From assembly GCA_958296025.1 (NCBI GenBank), contig OY282430.1, forward strand, positions 3,276,477 to 3,340,476: DNA of 64,000 nucleotides, read 5' to 3'. A model generated the notes under the pieces. It did not search any database. It saw only the letters and a program-made list of their open reading frames with translations, and was not told the DNA's origin. This document shows, piece by piece, positions 7,327 to 16,469 of the stretch (position 1 is its first letter; each line of letters starts with the position of its first letter). The position numbers and the translations under genes were made by a program. The stretch is from an uncultured Pseudomonadales bacterium. GTDB taxonomy: Bacteria > Pseudomonadota > Gammaproteobacteria > Pseudomonadales > Azotimanducaceae.

Positions 7327-8442
7327 GTTGGTGGAGATGGGGGCTATTTGGTACAGGCGGGTTTCGCGGAACTTGCGTTCGATGTGGTACTCCTTGGCGA
7401 AGGCGAAGCCGCCGTGGGTTTGCAGGCAGACGTCACCGGCCCGCCAAGATGCCTCGGAGGCCAGCATCTTCGCCATGTTCGCCTCCGCCGCGCATTTCTC
7501 CCCCGCGTCGAACAGGCGGGCGGCCCTCTCCACCATCAGCCAAGCCGCCTCCACCTCCGCGTGGCAGCGGGCGATGGGGAACTGAATGCCTTGGTTCTGG
7601 CCGATGGGCCGGCCGAACACCTCGCGCTCCTTGGCGTAGGTGCTGGCCTTGTCGATGAAGTAGCGGCCGTCGCCGACGCATTCGGCGGCGATGAGGATGC
7701 GCTCCGCGTTCATGCCGTCCAGGATGACCTTGAAGCCCTCCCCCTCCTGGCCGAGCAGGTTGGCCGCGGGCACTTGCAGATCGTCGAAGAACAGGGTGCA
7801 GCTATGATGGTTGATCATGGATTCGATGGGCTGGATTTCCAGGCCGTTGCCCTTGGCCTCGTTGACATCGACGATGAAGGCGGAAAGGCCCTCCGTCTTG
7901 CGCCGCACTTGATCCTTGGGCGTGGTGCGGGCCAGCAGCACCATCAGGTCGGAATGCTCGATGCGGCTGATCCACACCTTCTGGCCGTTGACCACATAGA
8001 CGTCGCCCTCCTTGCGGGCGGTGGTCTTTAGGTTGGTGGTGTCCGTGCCGGTGGTGGGTTCGGTGACGCCGAAGCTCTGCAGGCGCAGTTCGCCGGCGGC
8101 TATCTTCGGCAAATACGCCTGCTTCTGCGCCTCGCTGCCGTGGCGCAGCACGGAGCCCATGACGTACATCTGCGCATGGCAGGCCCCGGCATGGGCGCCG
8201 GAGCGACAGACCTCCTCCATGACCACGGCACCCTCGTAAACGCCAAGACCGGCGCCGCCGTAGCGTTCGGGGATGAGCACCGTGAGAAAGCCGGACGCGG
8301 TAAGCTCGGCGACGAACTCGGTGGGATAGCCCCGCTCCCGGTCCAGCTCCAGCCAGTAATCCTCCCCGTACTTGGCGCACAGAGACCGAACCGAATGGCG
8401 TATTTCTTCGACTTCTGGGTTCTGCATCTGTTTGTCACCCAT
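7273..8442 (-). CDS. Acyl-CoA dehydrogenase family protein
   Basis: This FAD-dependent acyl-CoA dehydrogenase is 389 residues from the ATG at 8442 (alternatives at 8427 and 8484). It has the family order: helical N-domain, FGVTEPTTGTDTTNLKTTA beta-domain (FAD/substrate contact), DLQVPAANLLGQEGEGFKVIL, and the C-terminal LQTHGGFAFAKEYHIERKFRET flavin-binding segment. The motif that usually carries the catalytic Glu (YEGT) reads YQIAPIST, so the base must sit elsewhere, as in isovaleryl-type enzymes. It probably oxidises an acyl-CoA in a catabolic route shared with the nearby MaoC-like protein. Its 3' end is duplicated at 3204-3285. Confidence 0.88.
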   Translation of the reverse strand: MGDKQMQNPEVEEIRHSVRSLCAKYGEDYWLELDRERGYPTEFVAELTASGFLTVLIPERYGGAGLGVYEGAVVMEEVCRSGAHAGACHAQMYVMGSVLRHGSEAQKQAYLPKIAAGELRLQSFGVTEPTTGTDTTNLKTTARKEGDVYVVNGQKVWISRIEHSDLMVLLARTTPKDQVRRKTEGLSAFIVDVNEAKGNGLEIQPIESMINHHSCTLFFDDLQVPAANLLGQEGEGFKVILDGMNAERILIAAECVGDGRYFIDKASTYAKEREVFGRPIGQNQGIQFPIARCHAEVEAAWLMVERAARLFDAGEKCAAEANMAKMLASEASWRAGDVCLQTHGGFAFAKEYHIERKFRETRLYQIAPISTNLILSYIGEHVLGMPRSF

Positions 8443-8601
8443 TCCCCTCGTGGAAAGAATAATAGCTGTCCCGCGCCAATGCACATGGCTTCGACTTGCT
8501 AGACCACAACCCGCCGCAGGGCTAGGCTTCGCCTGTCGTTTGAGTCACTGCGAAGGGAGGCGCAGCCCTCGCTCGCCTTTTAACGGGACAGGACGCCAAA
8601 G

Positions 8602-9252
8602 ATGCCGGAACACAGCAACCACAACCCTGAACAGCCATCCGACCTGGCCAAGATCGACAACGTGCTGGCCACGGCCCGCTCCGTGCGGCGACACTTGGAC
8701 TTTGCGCGGCCAGTGGAGCGGAAGGTGATTCTGGACTGCGTCAACATCGCGGCCCAGGCGCCCGTCGGCTTGGGCGGCGAAAGTTGGCGCTTCGTGGTGG
8801 TGCAGAAGGCGGCGGCCAAGGCCCGGCTGGCGGCGCTGTATCGGGACAGCCTGCAGCAACTGGCGGAGCAGCGAGGCATCGAGATCAAGCCGACTCAGCA
8901 GGCCCTGATCGGCCGCCTGCATGAAATCCCGGCCATGATCCTGGTCTGCAACGCGCTGCCGCCACCGGATGAGGGCTTGCCCACCCAGGTCGCCTATTTC
9001 GGCTCCATTCTGCCGGCGGCTTGGTCGTTGATGCTGGCGTTGCGGGCGCGGGGCATTGGCGCCACCTGGACCTCTCTGCTGGCCTCTCGGCAAGCGGAGG
9101 TGGCCGAAATCATCGACATGCCGCAAGGTGCGGTGTTGACCGTGATGCTGCCCATCGCCTACGCCAAGGGCACCAAGCTCAAGCGGGCGCAACGACTGGA
9201 CGCACGAGAGATAGCCTTCTGGAACCGCTGGGGGCAGCCGCCGCCCGACTAG
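8602..9252 (+). CDS. Nitroreductase family protein
   Basis: The product is 216 residues, transcribed divergently from the dehydrogenase. ARSVRRHLDFARPVERKVI and AAQAPVGLGGESWRFVVV match the FMN-phosphate-binding start of the nitroreductase fold (S-x-R-x-F/L, then A-P-x-x-x-x-x-W-x-F). GSILPAAWSLMLALRARGIGATWTS is the dimer-core helix. Such enzymes use FMN and NAD(P)H to reduce nitro groups, quinones or flavins; the substrate cannot be told from sequence. The ATG at 8602 lies in a purine-rich context. Confidence 0.85.
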   Translation: MPEHSNHNPEQPSDLAKIDNVLATARSVRRHLDFARPVERKVILDCVNIAAQAPVGLGGESWRFVVVQKAAAKARLAALYRDSLQQLAEQRGIEIKPTQQALIGRLHEIPAMILVCNALPPPDEGLPTQVAYFGSILPAAWSLMLALRARGIGATWTSLLASRQAEVAEIIDMPQGAVLTVMLPIAYAKGTKLKRAQRLDAREIAFWNRWGQPPPD

Positions 9253-9288
9253 GGCGTGGCTTTGGCCTGACGGGCGTATGCGGCGCGG

Positions 9289-10236
9289 CTAAGCTGGGCC
9301 GAGGGCAACGGTGGCCTTGCCCAGCAGCGGCGGCGCCGTGCCTTCCCGCTCCAGCCAGATGTCGCAGTCCGCGAGCCGTTCGTCGCCCGCTTCGCGCCTG
9401 TTGGTGACCCGCCCGCGGGCGGTGATGCGGTCGCCATCCAAGATGACCAAGGGGAAGCGCATGAAGAGCCGGCGCAGGCACTCCGGGCCGGCCCAAGCGT
9501 GCAGCATGTTGACCATGTAGCTCAGGCCGAGCGGCCCTTGATTGATGGTGTGATGGCCGAAGCCCAACTGCTCCACCACCGACGGGTCCCAATGCACCGG
9601 GTTCGGATCGCGCAGAATGGCCGCCATGGTGCGCATGCGCTCGGGGCGCACCCGCTCCATAAGCCAAGGTGGAACCTCGCCTTCCTCACCTTCCAAACCG
9701 CCTGAACCGGCTATGGGCGGAGCGCCAACCGACGCTGCGGATGCATGCTCTGCATCGGCAGGGAGAGCAAGCGCCCGTTCGGACCCATCCGGCTGAAGAC
9801 TGCGCCGGTAGTGCCAAGTGATGGTGGAGCGGGCGGCCAACGCCTCGTTCGGGGCGAACAGCTCAAAACGAAACTGAATGCGGTCAAAGACGTGGCTTTC
9901 CGTAGCGCAACGATCCGCCTCGCTCACCTCTCCCGTGACTTGATAGGGGGTTTCTTCGCGTAGGGGTTGGAAAACCTCCCAGTCGTAGCTTTCGATGCCA
10001 ATGGAAAAGTCAGACTCCGCGTACCCCACTGTGAACATCTCTTTGATGGTCGTCTTGGCGCCTAGAATGGGCGCATGAAACAGCGCCACCGGATGGGCCA
10101 AGCCATCGGGCAGCGGCGCTGCGCCGGTGCATTCGGTGAGCAGAAAGTTCTCCCAGTGGGCGATGCTATAAACCCCGCCGGGGAAGCGATGGCCAACCAG
10201 AGCGCGGATGTCCTCAAGGCTGGGAGGTTTTGACAT
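9289..10236 (-). CDS. MaoC-like (R)-hydratase / hot-dog acyl dehydratase
   Basis: This 315-residue protein has two halves. The C-terminal half contains RDPNPVHWDPSVVEQLGFGH then INQGPLGLSYMVNML, the hydratase-2 motif (D-x-N-P-x-H) of MaoC proteins, giving the catalytic Asp and His. The N-terminal half resembles the non-catalytic hot-dog of double-domain hydratases. A low-complexity linker (about residues 150-185, rich in Ala, Gly and Glu) separates them. It probably hydrates an enoyl-CoA in the same pathway as the dehydrogenase at 7273. The ATG at 10236 has a GGGAGG-type site upstream. Confidence 0.8.
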   Translation of the reverse strand: MSKPPSLEDIRALVGHRFPGGVYSIAHWENFLLTECTGAAPLPDGLAHPVALFHAPILGAKTTIKEMFTVGYAESDFSIGIESYDWEVFQPLREETPYQVTGEVSEADRCATESHVFDRIQFRFELFAPNEALAARSTITWHYRRSLQPDGSERALALPADAEHASAASVGAPPIAGSGGLEGEEGEVPPWLMERVRPERMRTMAAILRDPNPVHWDPSVVEQLGFGHHTINQGPLGLSYMVNMLHAWAGPECLRRLFMRFPLVILDGDRITARGRVTNRREAGDERLADCDIWLEREGTAPPLLGKATVALGPA

Positions 10237-10572
10237 GGACTTAAGCCAAGTTGCAAGGCACCCTAATTATCGGCGAAATGTGGCTTCTCGGCCACTGGCT
10301 GGTTCGCCGCGGTTTGCTTCTGGCTGGGCTTCAGCCTCTGCTGGCCGGTACTAAGGAGGGCGGGACAGGTGGCGGCCTGATGTCCTCCCGTCCAATGTCG
10401 AAAGGACGCCCGCCCCAGACTGGCGGTACGACGGGCGGCTACAATTCGCCCGATCGTTCCAGTTTTACCGCGGTCGGGAGGGGAATGGCGCGATACTCCA
10501 ATGGGGCGGCTCAAGCGTGCATGGGAAAATCGGCTCAAGCCGTCGCAGCTCTTCAGTAGCGGGCAGGATCCG
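10237..10572. other. Intergenic region between divergent genes
   Basis: About 336 bases separate the MaoC-like gene from alr. Both promoters must lie here, but I see no strong consensus -35/-10 pair, hairpin or conserved small frame. Confidence 0.4.
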
Positions 10573-11604
10573 ATGACCGCCCGGCTGCGCATCAGCCGGC
10601 AGGCGCTGGTGGCGAATTACCGGAAGTTCCGTGCTGCCGCCGACGGCGCGGTCGGCGCCGTGGTCAAGGCGGATGGATACGGGTTGGGCGCGTTGGCGGT
10701 TGCCCGGACGTTCGTTGACGCCGGCTGTCGGCATTTGTTCGTGGCGCGAGCGGCGGAGGGCGTGGCGTTGCGGCGGAAACTGAACAAGCCCAGCATCCTT
10801 GTGTTTGAAGGCGCCTTGCCAGAGACGGTTGAAACATTGGCGGAGCATGGCCTCATCCCCGTGTTGAACAGCCCCGCGCAGTTGGCTCTCTGGGCACCCC
10901 ATTGCCAAGACGCGGTCGCCGTGCATGTGGACACCGGCATGAACCGTCTGGGGTTTCACTGGAACGTCGGCGTCGATGTCTTCAACGGCCACCGCATCAG
11001 CCTCCTGATCACCCATCTCGCCTGTGCCGATGAGCCGAACCATCCCCTCAACGCCTTGCAACTGGCGCGCATCAAAGCGCTGCGGGCGAGATTTCCCGGC
11101 GTTCCCTTCAGCATTGGCAACTCCGCCGGAACCTTGAGCGAGGCCGCCTTTCAGGGCGACTTGGCGCGTCCCGGCATCGGCCTTTATGGCGGCAATCCCT
11201 GGGCGGACCGCCCCAATCCGATGCAGCCCGTCGCCAGCTTGGAAGGCCAGGTGGTGCTGACGCGGGATTTGCCGCCCGGTGAGACCATCGGCTACGGCGC
11301 TTCCTACCAGGCTGAAGCGCCGATGCGCGTGGCGGTGGTCGGCATCGGCTATGGCGATGGCTTGCCGCGGCTGCTCTCCAACTGCGGCGCCCTGTTTGCC
11401 AAGGACCGTCGCTGCCCCGTCGTCGGACGCATCTCCATGGATTTGACCACCATAGACATGACCGGGGTTGACTTGGCGCCAGGGGATTGGGTAGAGGCGT
11501 TCGGCGCAAACTTGCCCGTGGAAGAAGTGGCGGCAAAAGCCAACACCTTCGCCTACGAGATTCTCACCGGCATCACAAAGCGCGTTGCCAGGGTGTACTT
11601 CTAG
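10573..11604 (+). CDS. alr: Alanine racemase
   Basis: This PLP enzyme interconverts L- and D-alanine for peptidoglycan or alanine catabolism. The ATG at 10573 gives 343 residues; a longer frame from 10501 lacks homology. The PLP-lysine is Lys32 in AVVKADGYGLG. Further family motifs are HVDTGMNRLGF, PGIGLYGGNPW, the GYGASYQ segment, VGIGYGDGLPR and VGRISMDLTTID. All catalytic elements are present. The alanine dehydrogenase 2 kb downstream makes a catabolic, DadX-like role possible. Confidence 0.93.
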   Translation: MTARLRISRQALVANYRKFRAAADGAVGAVVKADGYGLGALAVARTFVDAGCRHLFVARAAEGVALRRKLNKPSILVFEGALPETVETLAEHGLIPVLNSPAQLALWAPHCQDAVAVHVDTGMNRLGFHWNVGVDVFNGHRISLLITHLACADEPNHPLNALQLARIKALRARFPGVPFSIGNSAGTLSEAAFQGDLARPGIGLYGGNPWADRPNPMQPVASLEGQVVLTRDLPPGETIGYGASYQAEAPMRVAVVGIGYGDGLPRLLSNCGALFAKDRRCPVVGRISMDLTTIDMTGVDLAPGDWVEAFGANLPVEEVAAKANTFAYEILTGITKRVARVYF

Positions 11605-11635
11605 GGGGCGTCCACCATCCAAGTTTCAGGGTTGT

Positions 11636-12796
11636 TCAGGCTTCCGCAAACATCTCCACGATGTCCGGCAGCGTCATCGCCTTGATGTCCGCGCTTAAGG
11701 GAAAGCTCTCCTCCCCGGCATAAACCACGCAGCGGCGGTTGGGGCGCAGGTCCTCGCAGGCGCTGTGGAAGCCCCGGGACACCTTGGGGGCGCTGCTGTG
11801 CTTGATCTCGACGGCCCAAAGATCACCGCCGAGGCGCACCACCAAGTCCACGTCCGCACCGCCGGCCGTGCGGTAGTACCCGAACGAAGCCCGTTGCGGT
11901 AGAACGCCCAGGATATTCTCCACCACGAAGCCCTCCCAACTACCGCCCACCACCGGATGGCCCAACAGATCATCCATCGTGCGGATACCGAGCAAAGCAT
12001 GGCAGATGCCGCTGTCCCGCACATAGACCTTGGGCGCCTTGACCACCCGCCGGCCGAGGTTGCTGGCCCAAGGCTGTACGCGACGCACCAACAACAGGTC
12101 CGCCATCAGGTCCAGGTATCGCCCCACCGTGACCGCGCCTACGTCCAAGCCCTTGGCCAAGGCCGTGGCATTGAAGGCTTGGCCTTGGTTGTGGGCCAGC
12201 ATGGTCCAAAAACGCCAAAGGGTTTCAACAGGGATGCGCGGCGCCAAGGCGGGCAGGTCCCGCTGCAGGTAGGTGCGGATGAAGTTCCGCCGCCAGTCCA
12301 AGCTGCGTCCATCGCCCTGGGTCAGATAGCTTTCTGGAAAACCGCCTCGACACCAGAGTTGGCGTAGGTTCTCATCGCCCACTTCGAGAACGTTGAACGG
12401 ATGCAGTTCGCAGTAGCCGACGCGCCTGGACAGGGTTCCGCTGGATTTCTTGAGCATGTCGATGGAAGCGGAGCCGATCAGCAGGAACTGTCCGGTTCGC
12501 TTGCCGGCGCGCCGCCGCTCTTCGATGACGTTGCGCAAAGGGGCGAAGATTCCCGGTGCCTGATGCACCTCATCGAGAATCAGCAGCCGGTCCGCATGGA
12601 GGCTGCAATATTGCTCCAGGTCACCCACCTTGGCTAAGTCGCTGGGCCGCTCCAAGTCCACATACACGGCGTTGCGCTGTCTTGCGATCACCTGCGCCAA
12701 GGCGGTCTTGCCCACTTGGCGTGGCCCCACGAGGAAAACGGCGGGGTTGAAGTCCAATAGCCGGCTGAGGGTCTGTTGTAAGGATCGAGAAATCAT
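11636..12796 (-). CDS. ATP-binding protein with DUF4143
   Basis: The product is 386 residues. Walker A is GPRQVGKTALAQ (about residues 24-35) and Walker B LLILDEVHQAPG; IGSASIDMLKKSSGTLSRR is the sensor region. The C-terminal DUF4143 domain contains RDSGICHALLGI and the nuclease-like core GADVDLVVRLGGDLWAVEIK. Members are common orphan ATPases in bacteria and archaea, of unknown biological role. The gene stands alone and converges on alr with about 30 bp between the ends. Confidence 0.85.
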   Translation of the reverse strand: MISRSLQQTLSRLLDFNPAVFLVGPRQVGKTALAQVIARQRNAVYVDLERPSDLAKVGDLEQYCSLHADRLLILDEVHQAPGIFAPLRNVIEERRRAGKRTGQFLLIGSASIDMLKKSSGTLSRRVGYCELHPFNVLEVGDENLRQLWCRGGFPESYLTQGDGRSLDWRRNFIRTYLQRDLPALAPRIPVETLWRFWTMLAHNQGQAFNATALAKGLDVGAVTVGRYLDLMADLLLVRRVQPWASNLGRRVVKAPKVYVRDSGICHALLGIRTMDDLLGHPVVGGSWEGFVVENILGVLPQRASFGYYRTAGGADVDLVVRLGGDLWAVEIKHSSAPKVSRGFHSACEDLRPNRRCVVYAGEESFPLSADIKAMTLPDIVEMFAEA

Positions 12797-13103
12797 CTAG
12801 GCAAATCTATACCAACATGAAGGATTTGCACAGCTATATGGTCAAAAAGAGGGTGTTTTCCTGCAGGTGGGCGGCACGGACCTCGCCGTGCATGTCTGCG
12901 AAGTGGCCAGCTTGGCGAGGGGCGGCGCAAATGCGGTAACTACGTCGAGTGCCCCAGGTTGCTGAAGGCGGACGCACCCGCGGACAGGACACTAGGACGG
13001 GATTTCTGGCCCCTCGGCACTTGCCAGCCGGCCCTTGCTGTCCGAGCTAGCGATTGTCTTGAGTGACGGAAAGCGCAAAGCCCTAACTGGGCGGGACAGG
13101 ACA
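12797..13103. other. Intergenic stretch with two direct repeats
   Basis: Roughly 307 bases between the DUF4143 gene and lrp. The only structure found is the 14-mer GGACAGGACACTAG, present at 12983-12996 and again at 13094-13107, the latter reaching the lrp stop. The second copy is part of a 16-base match to the right end of the MITE-like element at 41160-41320. No coding frame is convincing. Confidence 0.5.
12983..12996. repeat. GGACAGGACACTAG direct repeat, copy 1
   Basis: Exact 14-base match to 13094-13107 and 41310-41323. It may be a solitary end of a dispersed element. Confidence 0.55.
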
Positions 13104-13107
13104 CTAG
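13094..13107. repeat. GGACAGGACACTAG direct repeat, copy 2
   Basis: Exact 14-base copy. With two extra leading bases (CG) it matches 41308-41323 over 16 positions. It overlaps the lrp stop codon. Confidence 0.55.
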
Positions 13108-13580
13108 CTGCGAATCGGCAGCTCGGTACGCTTGAGCACCGTGCGCAGGGCGAAGCTGGAATGCACCCGGTCAACGCCCGGCAGCCGGGTGAGAAAGCGG
13201 CTGTGGATGCGCTCGTAGTCCCTGGCGTCGCGGACGATAACCCGCAGCAGGTAGTCCGATTCGCCGGACATCATGTGGCATTCCATCACCTCCGGCAGCT
13301 TCTTCACCTCCCGCTCGAAGGCGGCCATATCCGCTTGTTGCTGGCTTTCCAGGGTGATGGTGACGAACACATTATCCGGATAGCCGGCCTTGGATTGATC
13401 GACCAAGGCGACGTAGCCGCACAGCATGCCGGTTTCCTCCAACCGTCGCACCCGCCGCAGGCAGGCGGATTCGGACAGACTGATCCGCTCCGCCAAGACA
13501 TTGTTGGTCAGCTTGGCATTCTGTTGCAGCTCGTGCAGAAGGCGGCGGTCGGTTCGGTCCAGCTGGTCGTAATCTTGCAT
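13104..13580 (-). CDS. Lrp/AsnC-family transcriptional regulator
   Basis: The product is 158 residues. The N-terminal winged HTH reads DRRLLHELQQNAKLTNNVLAERISLSESACLRRVRRLEETGM. The C-terminal RAM/ligand domain contains HMMSGESDYLLRVIVRDARDYERIHSRFL, as in Lrp. It is transcribed divergently from alanine dehydrogenase across a 135-bp AT-richer interval, the classic layout for a local activator of ald responding to alanine or leucine. Control of ald is inferred from this arrangement. Confidence 0.9.
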   Translation of the reverse strand: MQDYDQLDRTDRRLLHELQQNAKLTNNVLAERISLSESACLRRVRRLEETGMLCGYVALVDQSKAGYPDNVFVTITLESQQQADMAAFEREVKKLPEVMECHMMSGESDYLLRVIVRDARDYERIHSRFLTRLPGVDRVHSSFALRTVLKRTELPIRS

Positions 13581-13715
13581 GGAAACCCCGATTTATCAGA
13601 AATACTTGCACCTAATACGCCATAAGGCGCAAGAAAGAAAGACTATTTTGCCGGACCTCACATACATTGGCTTTACATTGAATTCGCGGCAACAGGCCGC
13701 AACGGAGACCATGTC

Positions 13716-14822
13716 ATGCGCATCGGGGTGCCGAAGGAAACCAAGGTTCATGAATATCGGGTGGGCTTGTCGCCAGACGCCGTGGCGGAACTGACCGCCC
13801 TAGGCGCCGAGGTGGTGGTGGAGGCCGGCGCTGGCGCCGGCATCGGCTTCAGCGACGGGGACTACCAAGATGCCAAGGCCGAAATCGGCACGGCGGAGGA
13901 CGCCTTCGCCGCGGCGCTGGTCGTTAAAGTCAAGGAGCCGCTGCTGAACGAATGCGCCCGGCTGCGGCCGGGGCAGATCCTCTTCACCTATTTGCACTTG
14001 GCGGCCAACGCACCGCTGACCCGAGCGCTGATGAACGCCGGCGTCACCGCCATCGCCTATGAAACCGTCCAGAACGACCGAGGTGCCCTACCCCTGCTGC
14101 GGCCCATGAGCGAGGTGGCCGGGCGCATGTCCGTGCAAGTGGGCGCCTACGCCCTGCAAAAAGCCAGCGGCGGGCGTGGCCTCCTGCTCGGCGGCGTCCC
14201 GGGCGTGGCGCCGGCCAAGGTGGTTGTTCTTGGCGGCGGCGTGGCCGGCACCCAAGCGGCGATCATGGCCACCGGCCTGCAGGCGGATGTCACCGTCCTG
14301 GACAAATCGGTCAACCGTTTGTGCGCCTTGAGCGAGCAGTTCGCCAACCGCGCCCGGGTGCTGATGGCGTCCCCGCAAACCGTTCGCCAAGAAGTGCTGG
14401 CGGCAGATCTGGTGATCGGCGCCGTGCTGGTGCCTGGCGCCGCCGCACCGAAACTGGTCACCCGCGGCCTAGTGCGGGAAATGAAGAACGGAGCGGCCAT
14501 GGTGGACATCGCCATCGACCAAGGCGGCTGCTTCGAGACCAGCCGCCCGACCACCCATGACGCCCCGACCTTCATTGAGGAAGGGTTGGTGCATTACTGC
14601 GTCACCAACATGCCGGGCGCAGTGGCCCGCACGGCCACCTTGGCCCTGAACAACGTCACCCTGCCTTACGTCAAGGCCTTGGCCGAACAGGGTTGGCGGC
14701 GGGCTTTCAAGAACGATGCCGGATTCGCCGCCGGCCTGAACGTGCAGGATGGTGCCGTGCGCCACCCCAAGGTGGCCGAATCCTTGGGCCTGCGGTTGCA
14801 GCATATGGGCTGCGCAGCTTAG
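13716..14822 (+). CDS. ald: Alanine dehydrogenase
   Basis: NAD-dependent oxidative deamination of L-alanine to pyruvate and ammonia. The protein is 368 residues with the family start [20 protein letters not shown]. The substrate Lys lies in VVKVKEPL and the catalytic His in [10 protein letters not shown]. The Rossmann motif is [14 protein letters not shown], and [15 protein letters not shown] is also present. A GGAGA site precedes the ATG at 13716. The next gene, on the same strand, is a class III aminotransferase; alanine made by a pyruvate-dependent transaminase could be recycled to pyruvate by Ald. Confidence 0.95.
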   Translation: MRIGVPKETKVHEYRVGLSPDAVAELTALGAEVVVEAGAGAGIGFSDGDYQDAKAEIGTAEDAFAAALVVKVKEPLLNECARLRPGQILFTYLHLAANAPLTRALMNAGVTAIAYETVQNDRGALPLLRPMSEVAGRMSVQVGAYALQKASGGRGLLLGGVPGVAPAKVVVLGGGVAGTQAAIMATGLQADVTVLDKSVNRLCALSEQFANRARVLMASPQTVRQEVLAADLVIGAVLVPGAAAPKLVTRGLVREMKNGAAMVDIAIDQGGCFETSRPTTHDAPTFIEEGLVHYCVTNMPGAVARTATLALNNVTLPYVKALAEQGWRRAFKNDAGFAAGLNVQDGAVRHPKVAESLGLRLQHMGCAA

Positions 14823-14963
14823 ACTTGGGCAACACATCCAAGCGTTCCCCGCTCCGCTTCCGAAACGTCCAAGGCGGGTGGCGAACGCTGATCTTTAGGC
14901 TCGGCAACACGCTTCGCACAGGTCTGGGGCAGTGCCTCGCCGGGCGGAAAATCGGAGGACATC

Positions 14964-16361
14964 ATGGCCGACCCCCTGCACAATGAAATGCCCCCCAGCT
15001 CCTTGGAGGCCCGGGATTTGGAGCATCTGCTGCACCCCACCACCAATTTGCAGCAGTTGCACCGCGAGGGGCCGTTCGTGCATGTGCGGGCCAAGGGGGC
15101 CTATCTGTGGGACAACCAAGGCAACCAATATCTAGAGGGCTTGGCCGGGCTATGGTGTACCGCGCTGGGCTACGGCGAGGAGGAGTTGGCCAGGGTGGCG
15201 GCTGCGCAAATGAAAAAGCTCAGCTACTCCCAACTGTTTGCCGGCAGAACCCATGAGCCGAGCATCCTGCTGGCGGAAAAGCTGAAGTCCATGGCGCCCT
15301 TCGAGGTTGGCCGAGTGTTCTTTGGACTGTCCGGCAGCGACGCCAACGACACGCAAATCAAGCTGATGTGGTACTACCACAACGCCATTGGCAAGCCGGA
15401 AAAGAAAAAGATCATCTCCCGCCTTGGCGCCTATCACGGCGCCACCATCGGTTCCGGCTCCCTCACCGGCCTGCCACCATTCCACAAGAGCTTCGATCTG
15501 CCCATCAAGGAGGTGCTGCACACGGACCGGCCGCACTATTACCGGGACGGGCAGGCAGGGGAGACGGAGGCGCAATTCCGCGACCGCATCGTCGCCAACC
15601 TGGAGGACCTGATCCTCCGCGAGGGGCCGCAGACCATCGCCGCCTTCATCGCCGAACCCGTGTTGGGGGCCGGCGGCGTCATCGTGCCGCCGCACGGCTA
15701 TTACGACAAGGTGCAGGCGCTTCTGGCCAAACACGACATCCTGTTCATCGACGACGAGGTGATCTGCGGCTTCGGGCGCACCGGCAATGCCTTTGGCGCC
15801 CAGACGATGGGCATCAAACCCACCACCATGAGCCTCGCCAAGGCGCTCAGCTCCGCCTACCAGCCCATTTCGGCAGTGCTCATTCCCGAGTTCATGTACG
15901 AGCCCTTCATTGAAACCAGCGCCAGGAACGGCCTCTTTGGTCACGGCTTCACCTACACCGGCCACCCGGTGTGCGCGGCGGTGGCGCTGCGCAACCTGGA
16001 GCTGATGGAGGAGCGGGACATCTTCGCTCACGCCGCCAAGATGGGCGTCGCGTTTCAGGAGCGGTTGGCGCTTCTGGCCGACCACCCCTTGGTCGGCGAC
16101 AGCCGCGGCCGGGGGCTGCTCGGCGGCTTGGAGCTTATGGCGGACAAAGACACCAAGACGGCGTTTCCGCCGGCGCAACAAGTCGGCGGACACTGCGCCG
16201 ACCGGTGCATCGCCCACGGCCTGATACTGCGCAACATTGGGGATATCTTGGCCATCTGCCCGCCGCTCATCATCAACGAAGATCAGGTGGATGAACTGTT
16301 CAGCAAGCTGCAGCGGGGCTTGGACGACACGCTTAGCTGGGTGACCAGGGCGGCGGCCTAA
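14964..16361 (+). CDS. Class III omega-aminotransferase, pyruvate-type
   Basis: This PLP-dependent class III aminotransferase has 465 residues. The PLP-lysine is Lys293 in [14 protein letters not shown]; the cofactor Asp lies in [14 protein letters not shown], and [14 protein letters not shown] binds the phosphate. Its overall pattern resembles 4-aminobutyrate or beta-alanine/taurine:pyruvate transaminases. The amine donor cannot be fixed by eye. It lies 141 bp after ald with an AGGA site, probably in the same transcription unit, which favours pyruvate as acceptor and alanine as product. Confidence 0.88.
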   Translation: MADPLHNEMPPSSLEARDLEHLLHPTTNLQQLHREGPFVHVRAKGAYLWDNQGNQYLEGLAGLWCTALGYGEEELARVAAAQMKKLSYSQLFAGRTHEPSILLAEKLKSMAPFEVGRVFFGLSGSDANDTQIKLMWYYHNAIGKPEKKKIISRLGAYHGATIGSGSLTGLPPFHKSFDLPIKEVLHTDRPHYYRDGQAGETEAQFRDRIVANLEDLILREGPQTIAAFIAEPVLGAGGVIVPPHGYYDKVQALLAKHDILFIDDEVICGFGRTGNAFGAQTMGIKPTTMSLAKALSSAYQPISAVLIPEFMYEPFIETSARNGLFGHGFTYTGHPVCAAVALRNLELMEERDIFAHAAKMGVAFQERLALLADHPLVGDSRGRGLLGGLELMADKDTKTAFPPAQQVGGHCADRCIAHGLILRNIGDILAICPPLIINEDQVDELFSKLQRGLDDTLSWVTRAAA

Positions 16362-16469
16362 CCTCCCGCGCCTGGATCCGATGTCGAGCCTGTCCGCCAG
16401 CACGGCAGTCGGCGCCAAGCAAACGCCGCTTCGCCGAGGGGCGGGGCGTCGGAATTCGGGCGCTGCGCA

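Noticed and set aside
15150-16418. Minus-strand open frame of 422 codons opposite the aminotransferase
   Set aside because: Antisense of a well-supported class III aminotransferase in GC-rich DNA.
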